Source of the DNA: CBDDCA01 sp965218205
GTDB taxonomy: Bacteria > Spirochaetota > Spirochaetia > WTKD01 > G963693115
Length of the DNA stretch: 64,000 bases
NCBI GenBank assembly: GCA_965218205.1
Contig: OZ244590.1
Coordinates: 1,178,001 to 1,242,000 of the forward strand
Direction of reading: 5' to 3'
The notes under the pieces were generated by a model. It did no database searches and was not told the DNA's origin. It worked only from the letters and a program-made list of their open reading frames with translations. Below are positions 53,851 through 63,558 of this stretch, piece after piece. A program made the translations under genes and the position numbers. Position 1 is the first letter of the stretch, and every line of letters starts with the position of its first letter.

Positions 53851-55446
53851 CTACATCTCCCAATAACTAGAACCATCTTTTCTATCTTTAATAACTATAT
53901 TTGCTGAAAGAAGCATATCTCTTAAATGATCCGATAATGCAAAATTTTTCTCATTTCTTGCCATTGTTCGCATGTCCACAATGGCATCTATTAAACGAGT
54001 AAACAACTGTGTTTCTTCTTGGTGTGTCCGTAATCCTAATACCACTGTGCAGAACACGTAAAATACTAGCATACAATCAATATCATCTTTTTCTTCTTCA
54101 AGCAGCTTTTCTAAATACTTATCAATAGAAAATAATGTTGCTATCACCGCTGGAGTATCCATATCATTATTCATATGATGCTCTAATTCTTCAAGATACT
54201 CTGTAGCTTTTTCTTTCTTCCCTTTAATAGATTGCACCGCTGCTATAAGCATTTTATGTATATCATCAAAGAAAAGATTAGTAGCATAGTATTGTAGATT
54301 ATTGCTTATTACACTAAAAGGGAGTGCTATTTTTTCTTGTTCTGATTTTTGATACAATGAGAAAGCATACTGTAATACTCTCATTTCTATATTACATAAA
54401 AGATGTAATAGTTTTTTAAGACCTTTCTCAGTACCTTTTAGTGCATCATCAGTAACATCAAGAATACTACGATAATGCGAACGTAAAAGAAAAAATCGTA
54501 ATACATTGGGGCCATATCCCTTGCTTATATGTTCATTATTACCAGTAAAGCAATCCTCAAGATTAATAAAGTTACCAAGACTTTTACTCATTTTCTGATG
54601 GTTGATAGTAATAAGATTATTATATACCCAATAGTTTGCCTGCAATGTATTGTACAATGCATAGGTCTGTGCAATTTCTGCTTCATGATGAGGAAACTGT
54701 AAATCTAAGCCTCCGCCATGTATATCAAATGGTATACCAAGATACTTTTTACTCATTGCTGCACATTCTGTATGCCACCCTGGAAAACCATGATTAGTCC
54801 ACTTTGAACGCCACTTCATGAGGTGCATAATATCAGCTTTTTTCCATAAGGCAAAGTCAAAGGGAGATTTTTTTTCACTATGCTGTGCAGATATTTCAGT
54901 AGAATTTTGCATATCTTTAATCGATACTCCCGATAAGGCTCCATACACATAGGCATGTTTCATAAGAAAATGTTGTATATCAAAATATACTGATCCTTGT
55001 TTTTCATATGCAAAGCCTAAATCTATAAGTTGTTCAATACTCTCTAATTGTTCAGGGATATGTCCAGTGGCAATTGGTTCTATAGAAGGATGGAGTACAT
55101 TCAAATACCGTAATGCCTGATGATATTTGCCAGTATAAAACTGTGCTAACTCCATAGGTTCTTTTTTTTCAACCACTGATTGCTTTATAAGTTTATCTTG
55201 CCCTTGCTCTTGCACTTCATCTTCTAAATGACCAACATCTGTTATGTTTCTTACATACCGAACGGTATACCCTAAATACTGTAAATACCGATACAGTGTA
55301 TCAAACACAATAGCAGAGCGTGCATGTCCTAAATGAGGACTTCCATAGACTGTAGGTCCACACACATACATACCTACTGTATTCTGAGAAATAGGAACAA
55401 ATAACTCTACTGTACGCTTATAGTAATTAAACAGTTGCAAAGACAT
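53851..55446 (-). CDS. cysS: Cysteinyl-tRNA synthetase
   Basis: 531 aa class I synthetase. MYVCGPTVYGSPHLGHAR has the zinc Cys and HIGH box, FPGWHTECAAMS the other zinc ligands, and HQKMSKSLGN the KMSKS loop. Somewhat longer than the usual 460-500 aa, with an extra polar segment near residue 190 (NSTEISAQHSEKKSP). Stop codon and sufE start are 3 bases apart. Confidence 0.95.
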   Translation of the reverse strand: MSLQLFNYYKRTVELFVPISQNTVGMYVCGPTVYGSPHLGHARSAIVFDTLYRYLQYLGYTVRYVRNITDVGHLEDEVQEQGQDKLIKQSVVEKKEPMELAQFYTGKYHQALRYLNVLHPSIEPIATGHIPEQLESIEQLIDLGFAYEKQGSVYFDIQHFLMKHAYVYGALSGVSIKDMQNSTEISAQHSEKKSPFDFALWKKADIMHLMKWRSKWTNHGFPGWHTECAAMSKKYLGIPFDIHGGGLDLQFPHHEAEIAQTYALYNTLQANYWVYNNLITINHQKMSKSLGNFINLEDCFTGNNEHISKGYGPNVLRFFLLRSHYRSILDVTDDALKGTEKGLKKLLHLLCNIEMRVLQYAFSLYQKSEQEKIALPFSVISNNLQYYATNLFFDDIHKMLIAAVQSIKGKKEKATEYLEELEHHMNNDMDTPAVIATLFSIDKYLEKLLEEEKDDIDCMLVFYVFCTVVLGLRTHQEETQLFTRLIDAIVDMRTMARNEKNFALSDHLRDMLLSANIVIKDRKDGSSYWEM

Positions 55447-55465
55447 AATGATAAAGGCTTCTTTT

Positions 55466-55494
55466 ATTATAATAGCTTATCTCATTTTTTGCAA
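55466..55494 (-). promoter_or_regulatory. Promoter of cysS-sufE-mscS
   Basis: Minus-strand TTGCAA (55489-55494), 17 bases, TATAAT (55466-55471), 19 bases before the cysS ATG. Confidence 0.6.
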
Positions 55495-55535
55495 AAGCAT
55501 TTCATGGGTAAACTATATACAATAGTACAGTATAC

Positions 55536-56228
55536 TTAAAATGTTTTTGGTGTAAAATTATTATTTGGTCTTGAGTAATTATTTTGCATAACGCTAATAT
55601 TATCCTGATAATTCTGTGGAAATATTAACGGATGGGTTTGATTTTGCTGAGGCTGATTAAATATAGAGATAATACCTTTATCTATTGGTGCATCTAAGTC
55701 AGAAATAGAATGTACTAAACCTTTTTCTTTTGCTTGTGTAGGGAAAAGGGTTGTTCTATTGTGTATCATATTATTAATTTCTTCTTCTGTTACTGTATTA
55801 TTGCCTACTTCTGCATTTGTGTTGATAGTATGTGAAATAATTTTTGATATGTTTGCTTGATCAATTTTCAATGATTTTAGCATTTCATCAATATTTTTTT
55901 CATCCATTGAAGAGTTTGCTTGCAAATGAGAATTTATAGGATGCAGCAAAAATCTAGCATGTTCAACTGATTTTCTAATTTTTCCAGCACAGTATAAAAT
56001 AATACCAATGGAATCCACTGATCCAAAATTATAAGTAATTAGTTCTATAGGAGCTTTTACAAGATAATTATATAAACTTAATCCGTGATAAACAGAACCA
56101 CCAGGCGTAGACATGAGTAAATGTACTTTTTCATAGCCATTTTGTATTACATCATCAATAACATTGAATAACGAACGGGTAGTATATTCATCAACGGCAG
56201 CAAAAAATCTTATGCATATTTCTTTCAT
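55536..56228 (-). CDS. ClpP-family serine protease-like protein
   Basis: 230 aa with the ClpP/crotonase fold. LLMSTPGGSVYHGLSLY is the oxyanion-loop strand, GSVDSIGIILYCAG holds the nucleophile Ser73, and RFLLHPINS the His96. Where ClpP has the catalytic Asp (RDRFLSxxEAxEYGLVD) this protein reads NRTTLFPTQAKEKGLV, so the Asp seems replaced by Thr. It belongs to a non-canonical ClpP-like group rather than housekeeping ClpP. The C-terminus is a disordered Asn/Gln/Pro tail (QPQQNQTHPLIFPQNYQ). It is a single gene with its own start. Confidence 0.75.
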   Translation of the reverse strand: MKEICIRFFAAVDEYTTRSLFNVIDDVIQNGYEKVHLLMSTPGGSVYHGLSLYNYLVKAPIELITYNFGSVDSIGIILYCAGKIRKSVEHARFLLHPINSHLQANSSMDEKNIDEMLKSLKIDQANISKIISHTINTNAEVGNNTVTEEEINNMIHNRTTLFPTQAKEKGLVHSISDLDAPIDKGIISIFNQPQQNQTHPLIFPQNYQDNISVMQNNYSRPNNNFTPKTF

Positions 56229-56433
56229 TATATCCCCCTAGTTTAATAATCATATTAAACTTATTATAATATTATTGTATTTTTTTTAACACTCTGTGTC
56301 AATATTTTTATTACAATAGTACAATCTATTTTGATATTAAGTGTAGTAATGAGATTCATAATTTTCTATTTATCGCTCTATTTAATGTGCTGTTGTATAT
56401 AATTCCCTCCTTATTGATACTTGATGCCCTATA

Positions 56434-56460
56434 GCAAGAAAGGAGCATTTCCTTTCTTGC
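56434..56460 (-). terminator. Stem-loop behind the second large Fn3/DUF285 lipoprotein gene
   Basis: GCAAGAAAGGA and its complement TCCTTTCTTGC around a short loop, 31 bases past the stop. Nearly the same hairpin lies at 13778-13816 behind the paralogue. The gap 56229-56490 contains nothing else recognised. Confidence 0.6.
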
Positions 56461-56490
56461 CTAAGCTTGTATTTTATGACAGAATGTATG

Positions 56491-59400
56491 CTATGATGAA
56501 GGACATGCTGTTTTATCAGTACTGTCCTTTGGGTACTGTGATGTTTTTCCATACATAGCTGAACCAGAAAAAGTACTTAAAATTATTGTTGCTTTACATA
56601 ATCTCCACGATGATAAATCTTGATCAAATTTACGAGCATTTTTAAATGTATGGTATACATTAGTAACACTCTGTACATCCCAATCTCCTATGTCTTGATT
56701 AAAAGCAGAAGCTCTATTGAACATACTATTCATACCAATAACCTTACTCATATCCCAATCTCCTATATCTTGATTAAAAGCAGAAGCTAAAGTAAACATA
56801 TTAACCACATTAGTAACCTTACCTACATCCCAATTTCCTATATCTTGATTAAAGACAGTAGCAGAATCAAACATAGCACCCATATCCGTTACATTACTGG
56901 TATTCCATTTTGTAATATCTCCATTAAATGTACTATCATTAAAAAATAAATCACTCATATCAGTAATAGCACTGGTGTCTATCATGTTGAGGTTGGGGCT
57001 AGGGTTGTTGTTCCCTCCCGAACCTTGCCTTGTTTTTTCTGCAGTGATAATAGCTTGCAATGCTGACTTTGTTGTTGGTCTGTAATAGCTCGCTGATTGT
57101 CCTGCTAGTTTCACCAGCCCTGTCTCTACATTGATAGTCGCAAGTACCTTTTGTCCCGAGTTTGCTCCCGCAGTAATGGTACATTCCACTACTCCATAGC
57201 TATATTCAGTTATAGCAGTATCATGTATGTTTGATTTATTTGCTGTGCCTGTTATCGTTACTGTATTGGTATTTTTTGCAAATGTTACTGTTAGGCCTGT
57301 TTCTTGTTTGAGGGTGCTGTTATCGTTATCTATTGTGCTTTCATCACAGGTAAAGGTAAGCCCACTAGGACTAATGCTGGTAAGTACTCTCGTTGTATGT
57401 GCTGATGTTGGTGTTGATCCTACTGTTGCTGAAACCTTTGTGGCATTTCCTATTACTACTGTTGGGGTGCTGGCAGAGACTGCTGTTGCTTCTGCTGATA
57501 TTTTTGTCTTTTTGAGGCTGTTTACTGCTACTGCGGTGATATAGTACTTTGTATTCAATCGTAGGTTGCGTATTGTATAGCTTGTTGCTCCTGTTGGCAC
57601 ATCGTCTTTTTCTGCTCCTACTTGTGCATCGCTTGCTGCTTGTGCCCGTGTTTTTATTGTTGCTCCATTTATGTTTGTATTTGAGGCTATATAGTATACT
57701 TTGTAGTCTATTTGATTATCTCTGAGATGAGTTGTTCCGTCTTCTGCTGTTCCTTTTACGGTTGGGGCTGTTATGGTAAGTACTATGGTAGCTCCTTGTG
57801 CATTTGCTTGTATGGTGGGCTTTCCTGGTGCTGCATAGGCTTCTTTTGCTACAAACTCCTTGCGGATACCTGTTGATTCTTTGTTGGGATCGGTGCTGTT
57901 TACTGCTTGCACTACTATTTCGTAGCTTGTGCCTACTGTCACACTGGTCAGAGTGCTGTTGGTTGTTCCTGCTGCTGTTGTTGTGGGGCTTCCTCCTGAT
58001 GCTATTATTATCTCTGCTATTGTCCTCTGTGTACTGCCACTTTTTGCTACTTTGTATACTTTGTACGATACTTGTGCTACTGCTAGGGTATCGCCTGTGT
58101 CTGTTGTGTGGCTTGCAGTAAGGCTGGGGGCTGTCCACGATAGCTTTGCATTCCTTCCTTCTACTCCTTTTACTTGTATGTTGCTTACTTCTGCGGGATC
58201 TGTTGCTAGTGATGCGGTTGTTACTGTTGCCACTGTCGATACTGCTTTTTTGCTTGGATCTGTTTTTATGGCTACTTCTACTACAAAGTGATACTTTGTT
58301 GCTCCTTTTATTGCTACTGCTGAGGATGTCACGCCTATACTGCTAAGGGCTGGTACTGTGTACACTCCGTTCCTTGCTGTGCCTATGCTTACTCTTCTGC
58401 CTCTTTGTACTTCTGCTACTGTTGGGGTTGTGTCTTTTTGTAAGCCGTACACTGTGTACACTAGCTCATCATTGCTGGTTACTGTTGTGCCATCTTTGTT
58501 TTTTGCTCCTGTTATTGTGCTTAATTGCGTGAGTACTAGCTTTATTGTTCCTGTTGTGTTTGTTGACTGTGATACTACTAGCTTGCCTGTTAAGGACGAG
58601 TTAGGGGCTGTTGCTTTTGATCTGGGGATGGTGCTGAGTGCTAGTGTTTGTATCAGTGCGGGGTCTTTGCTTTGTGCTTTCTTTGTTGTAAAGGGGTTCA
58701 GGTTGTTTATTGCTTCTATGCCTATGGTGTATTCTGCTCCTTTTGTTCCTATAAATGTTCCTCGTAAAGTGCTGTTTCCTGCTATATCTTGTATTTGTAC
58801 TCCTGTCATTGCTTTTATTTCTGCTATTGTTTTAGTACTCTGGTCTCCTGCTACTATGTATACTTTGTACTGTATGTTTGCTTGTGTGAGTTTGCTGTCA
58901 TTGGGTGCTTTGTGGTTGTCGGTAATTGTTCCTGCTTGAAACTCGTACTGTACGGTATCGCTTGTTGCTGTTGATTCTGCAATAAGCAGAGTGAGGCTTT
59001 CTGGTGCGGGAGGGACAGTGGATATTGCATCGTATACTGCTACTTTGTCTGTGAGTGTTGTTGGGGGGCTTACTCTGTTATTTTCTACTGTGAGAAAGCG
59101 AAAGCTATATTGTTTTGCATTTGCTTGTGTTGCTGATACTTCTATGCCATCTGCTATGCCAAAGCTAATGGTGGTTGCGGTACTTGTTATGCTTTTTTCT
59201 GCTACCAGTGTAGTGCTATCGTACATACGCAGGGTGTAGTACTTATTTGATCCAGGTGCTTGCGTAAAGGTTGCTTTTATTTGTATTGCTCCTGTTGTAA
59301 CGAGGGCGGGCTTGCTTTGAAAGAGTTCTGCTGAGGGTGCTGTAAGCTGAGAGGGAGTGGTTATGTCTTTTGGGGTTGATGTGCTTTTGTTGCCTGCATA

Positions 59401-61144
59401 GTCTATTGCTTGTATTGTTACTGTGTATGTTTTTCCTTGACTGAGTTCTTCGACAGAGAGCGATGTTGTGGGATAGGCTATTTTCTGCTCGTTCAGTACT
59501 GCAGTACTTGTGCCTTGCTCTTGTATGCTTATGCTGTATTCTTTTATGTCTTTGTTCTTGGCTTTTGTTGCATCGGGGGCTGTCCATGTTATCTGTGTTG
59601 CTACTTTTGTTGCTGATACAAAGGGATAGCTTGCTTGTATGTTTGTTACTGGATCGGGTGCTGTGCTATCTGCTCCTGTATCTACTGTGGTTGTTGCTTC
59701 TGTTCCTTTGTTGCCTGCATAGTCCATTGATACGACTGCCACTGTGTACTCGGTGGTGGCTTTGAGGCCTGGTATCTGCGTGTTGCGTACTGTTCTGTCT
59801 GTTATTGTTACTGTCTTTGCTGCTGTTGGGCTATCTTTTTCTGTTGCTGTTATGGTCACTCCTGCGTAGTCTCGTACATTGGGCTCTTGCCAGCTTACTA
59901 CTATGCTTGTTGCTCCTCCTACGGCACTTACATTGCTTACGGGCTTTGTTGTTTTGTCGGTTGTTGCTAATTCTTTTGACACTGCAGTGGAGTACTTTCC
60001 GTTTTGAGAGACATACACTTCTACTTTGTAGCTAAGTGTACCGTAGAGTTTTGTGAGTGCTATGCCATCTTTTGCGACATACACAGTGGCGTATTCTTTG
60101 TTTTGTGCGGTTGCTCCGCTGACATTGGTTGCACTTGTATCTTTGCTTATTGTCTCCTCTGCTACTACTGTGTTTGTTGCGGTTGCTGTTACTCGTACTA
60201 AGAGGCTTTTTGCTGTACTGCCTGTTCCAAAGGTAAAGTTTCCCCACTTGATAAGCAGGCTTTCATCGGCAGGGCTATTGTCTTTATCGTTTGCTGTTAC
60301 TGTAAGTTCTGCCTCTGGTAGTGGCGTTACTGTTTGTGAGAGTGCTGATGCTTGCACACCAGTCAGTACTGTTGTAGGACTGCTTGTGTTGTCATTTCTG
60401 TCTTTGTAGCGTATTTCTACATCATAGGATATGCCTGCAAGCGTGGAGATGTTTGGAAGCGTAACTTCCCCTTGTTGTAGGTTCTGTACGGTAGCTTGTG
60501 CAAGCACTGTGCCACCAGTTGTGCTTTTTACCACTATCGTTGCTTCTGCTATGTCTGTCTTGCCTACTGCAAGTCGTTCTTTGTCCCATGTTATCTTTAT
60601 GCCATCACCTGATTTTTCTACGCCTACTTGTGTCAATGTGTCTTGTGGGGTAGTAGTATCTATCAGTGTTGTCACAGTGCGGGTTGTTTTTGGTGATACT
60701 TCCGTGTTTTTCTGGGCTTCTATCTCTACAGTGTAGTTAGTAAGTGCTTGTAAGCCTTTGAGTTTATACGATTGTCCTTGTTGAAACAATGCACGATATT
60801 CTATGGCAGGAACACGCACTTGTATTGATTGGGCTGGCGTTGTAGATGTAGCTTTTACTACTACATGTGTGGCATCACTGGGAGCTTGCCAGCGTAATGA
60901 GAGTGTCCCATCATTGCCTGCTGGTTGTATCTGCACATTGGACAGTGATGCAAGTGTCGGGGTTACTGGTGAAGTTCCTCCTCCGCCTGATGAGGAACTG
61001 CTACTGCCCTCCGAACATCCTACGAGTACGAGGGTAACTATTGCTAGCACTAAAAACAGTGCAACGAGAGTTATGCTTTGCTTATATCGAGAGTGTACCC
61101 CCCCCCCCCCCGATTTTTTTGATGCTACTTATTCTTTCGTCCAT
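56491..61144 (-). CDS. Large Fn3-repeat lipoprotein with DUF285/BspA-like tail, second copy, phase-variable (off as given)
   Basis: About 1,550 aa when on and closely similar to the gene at 13840-18491 through the signal peptide, ten Fn3-like modules and Ig-like module. The DUF285 tail differs in sequence (AFNQDIGDWDMSKVIGMNSMF, in part) and in the C-terminal end. The signal peptide has the same VHSRYKQSITLVALF beginning and lipobox LVGC. The best start is the ATG at 61144 with AAAAGGAG 6 bases upstream (MDERISSIKKI). A G14 tract at 61098-61111 puts it out of frame; translation would stop after about 20 codons. With 13 or 16 G the frames join. The only in-frame start after the tract is a GTG (61050) inside the signal peptide. 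Confidence 0.85.
61098..61111 (-). repeat. G14 homopolymer in the 5' coding region (phase-variation tract)
   Basis: Fourteen C on the plus strand, G on the coding strand, 11 codons after the ATG at 61144. As in the paralogue, 3k+1 residues are needed for the on state; 14 is out of frame. The codons flanking the tract (KKATC-type AAAAAAATC before, TACACTCTC after) are the same in both genes although the first codons differ. Confidence 0.9.
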
Positions 61145-61182
61145 ATACATCTCCTTTTATTATTATGTATTATATCATGTTT

Positions 61183-61191
61183 ATTATAACA
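61183..61191 (-). promoter_or_regulatory. Extended -10 element upstream of the second large lipoprotein gene
   Basis: TGTTATAAT on the minus strand, 38 bases before the ATG at 61144, matching position and type of the element at 18529-18537. A further TGCTATAAT is at 61217-61225. Confidence 0.45.
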
Positions 61192-61238
61192 CAACATACT
61201 ATTATTGTGTTACTCTATTATAGCAAAAAATATATAGC

Positions 61239-61937
61239 TTATTTTAATTCTAAGTAGCGATAAATATCTTTTACTGATTGAATAAAATGAATACTTTTAT
61301 ACTTCTTGTGTTGTTGAATACTAAAAGGTGAAGAAAATATCAAACACTTCATATTTGCCTGCAAAGCACCATACCCATCATAAAATATATGATTCCCGAT
61401 ATATAAGCATTCATCATTTGCAACTCCTAATTGTGTAGCTGCTGTATCAAATAAAAAACGATGAGGCTTAAAATACCCATATTGCTCAGAAGAAATAACG
61501 CTTTGAAAATAAGGAAGCAGCTGCCAGTTTTGTAGCTTATCATATGCCATAAAATCAGAGATAATACCGAGTTTATAATTATGGTGATAGAGATCACCTA
61601 TGAGTGTACGCATTCCCATGCGAAGCGGTGTTCTTTTTAAGCCATTTATCCACATATGTTTTATTCTGTGTTCTAATATATACTCCGATAAACATTTTGA
61701 TGCACCAGTCTGCTCAATAAATAATTCAAGAGAGAGTTTTTCAAAAAACTCTTGATTTGTTTCATTATTATTTTCTAGTGTTTTACGTAATTTTCTTCGC
61801 ATACAATAATAATGGTATATCCATTTAGAAGAGAACATATAACGAAACGGAGCACACAATAACATTACTGTATTGGAATAGAGAGTATTGTCAATATCAA
61901 ATATAATTGCCTTAAAGCGACTAGAATTTTTTATCAT
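61239..61937 (-). CDS. HAD-superfamily hydrolase
   Basis: 232 aa. Motif I FDIDNTLYS with the nucleophile Asp, motif II in GIISDF, a Lys in GYFKPHRFLF, and motif IV GNHIFYDGYGA. The FDIDNTLY form and the cap helices resemble nucleotidase-type HAD phosphatases, but the substrate is unknown. Its start overlaps the upstream gene by 17 bases, so it is the last gene of a merR-like - unknown - HAD operon. Confidence 0.8.
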   Translation of the reverse strand: MIKNSSRFKAIIFDIDNTLYSNTVMLLCAPFRYMFSSKWIYHYYCMRRKLRKTLENNNETNQEFFEKLSLELFIEQTGASKCLSEYILEHRIKHMWINGLKRTPLRMGMRTLIGDLYHHNYKLGIISDFMAYDKLQNWQLLPYFQSVISSEQYGYFKPHRFLFDTAATQLGVANDECLYIGNHIFYDGYGALQANMKCLIFSSPFSIQQHKKYKSIHFIQSVKDIYRYLELK

Positions 61938-63090
61938 AAGAAAACGGAACTTTTAGTGGTAACACTCTATAGCTATATTGACGATTAGACAACTGTTCAT
62001 CTATTACCATAGATTCAATATCATCAAAACGAGTATTATAAAAATCAAACTCTCCTGCAGGAGTAATGTATGGTATATATATTCTCCATGCAACTGTCTT
62101 TTTTATTGTATCACCTTCAATACTTTGCAGTTCATCAATGAGGACAAGATAAAAAAATTGAGGATAACGAATTGTCCACATATATAATTGTGTCTCTAAC
62201 TCTTCTAACATATCTGTAAAGAAAATATACTGAGGAATATTATTTTCAAAATTAGCATATAAACTATGAAAATTATACAAGTACTGGACTACATTATTTG
62301 CATAACGATATATAAAATCATCAGACTCTATACTTATTCTTGTTCTATTATCTTCAAGAGGATAAAATTGATAAAAAGAAACTTCATATTCTTTTAAGAA
62401 AGATAATACATTATTTACAAAATCAATAAGCGTATAACTATACCATTGTGCAATCTTATTGAAATCAGAAAAGTATTCTCTATTCTTAAAATCTTTTATA
62501 GCGAAGTTTTGTTGTATAAATGCAGCAAAACTCTGATTACTTGCATACAATTCAAAATTATCATCATCTGGAAATAACCAATCCCATTCAATAATTTTTT
62601 GGGTATTGCGAGTAATATCACTAAATGGCAACTGCATAATATACTTAAATAAAAAAGGGATTTTCACGTTTGTAAATAGTGTTGTGCCATTCAACACAAG
62701 CGAAACATGAGTTACAAAATCAGCAGGAGAAAAAGAGACATAACTTTCAGCATTATCAAGAATATGTACTTGAACATATTCAATACTATATTCATCATCA
62801 ATGCGTATTGTCCAACTTGAACGACTATGCAGTATAAAATCACCATACTGTTCAGGAATAATATCAATGGTTCGTGCTGTATCATCAATAAGAATAGAAA
62901 ATTTCTTACCATCATTTTGCATATAAGTAGTATTAGTATAGTTCTCAAAAATATCTTTTTGATATATTTTGTTAAGAATAAACTGACGTACTTCTACACT
63001 GGTAATAAGATCATATGCAAATACAGGAACATCATACATAAAAAAGAGAGAAGATACAAAAAAGAAAAAATATATTACCTTACTCTTCAT
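61921..63090 (-). CDS. Exported protein of unknown function
   Basis: 389 aa, not recognised. A signal peptide (YFFFFVSSLFFMYDVPVFA) is followed by a mainly beta N-terminal part (residues 60-180) and an aromatic-rich helical part (residues 190-300). There is no lipobox Cys. Start overlaps the end of the MerR-like gene by 11 bases and the stop overlaps the HAD gene, so all three are coupled. Confidence 0.65.
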   Translation of the reverse strand: MKSKVIYFFFFVSSLFFMYDVPVFAYDLITSVEVRQFILNKIYQKDIFENYTNTTYMQNDGKKFSILIDDTARTIDIIPEQYGDFILHSRSSWTIRIDDEYSIEYVQVHILDNAESYVSFSPADFVTHVSLVLNGTTLFTNVKIPFLFKYIMQLPFSDITRNTQKIIEWDWLFPDDDNFELYASNQSFAAFIQQNFAIKDFKNREYFSDFNKIAQWYSYTLIDFVNNVLSFLKEYEVSFYQFYPLEDNRTRISIESDDFIYRYANNVVQYLYNFHSLYANFENNIPQYIFFTDMLEELETQLYMWTIRYPQFFYLVLIDELQSIEGDTIKKTVAWRIYIPYITPAGEFDFYNTRFDDIESMVIDEQLSNRQYSYRVLPLKVPFSYDKKF

Positions 63091-63448
63091 ACAAAGAACC
63101 TTCGTCTTGCCTTTTGATAGAACTAATGATACTTTTTGCTGCCTCTAAAGTTCCTCGTTGCTTCTCCAATCTATCAAGTAAAGACAGAAATGACACTCGC
63201 ATGCTACTTCCTTGTTTGCTGGAAAATTCTTGCATAAGTGCTTTAGATGCCCCTTGAAGAGTATAACGTTTTTTATATATCAGAAATTGCAGACGGTATA
63301 ATACATACAGCTCCTGATTAGAATACACTCTTTTCCCATGCATATCTTTCTTTACTAATAAGTAGGAAAGATGCTTTTCCCAATACCGTATAACATGCGG
63401 CTTAATACCCAATATATTTGATACTTGTGTGATAGTATAGGTTTGCAT
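63080..63448 (-). CDS. MerR-family-like transcriptional regulator
   Basis: 122 aa. The N-terminal winged helix-turn-helix reads YTITQVSNILGIKPHVIRYWE, quoted here only as ITQVSNILGIKPHVIRYWE, with KRVYSNQELYVLYRLQFL as wing and second helix pair. The C-terminus is short and helical with no metal- or drug-binding motif, as in small MerR-like proteins. Targets unknown; it heads the operon with the exported unknown and the HAD hydrolase. Confidence 0.8.
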   Translation of the reverse strand: MQTYTITQVSNILGIKPHVIRYWEKHLSYLLVKKDMHGKRVYSNQELYVLYRLQFLIYKKRYTLQGASKALMQEFSSKQGSSMRVSFLSLLDRLEKQRGTLEAAKSIISSIKRQDEGSLYEE

Positions 63449-63483
63449 ATACTATTACAAGTATATCACAGAAAATTATTTTG

Positions 63484-63558
63484 CCTGTGACTCTTTTATC
63501 TGTTATTTTTTTATCTGCTACTTTTTTATCTGTTACTTTTTCATCTGCTACTTTTTTA
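63484..63558 (-). repeat. 15-bp tandem repeat at the end of ptsI
   Basis: Five units of 15 bases (four good: 63499-63513, 63514-63528, 63529-63543, 63544-63558; one degenerate: 63484-63498) with consensus TCTGYTACTTTTTTA on the plus strand. On the minus strand one frame encodes KKVAD/KKVTD repeats, which is out of frame with the ptsI stop at 63548-63550. Confidence 0.85.
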
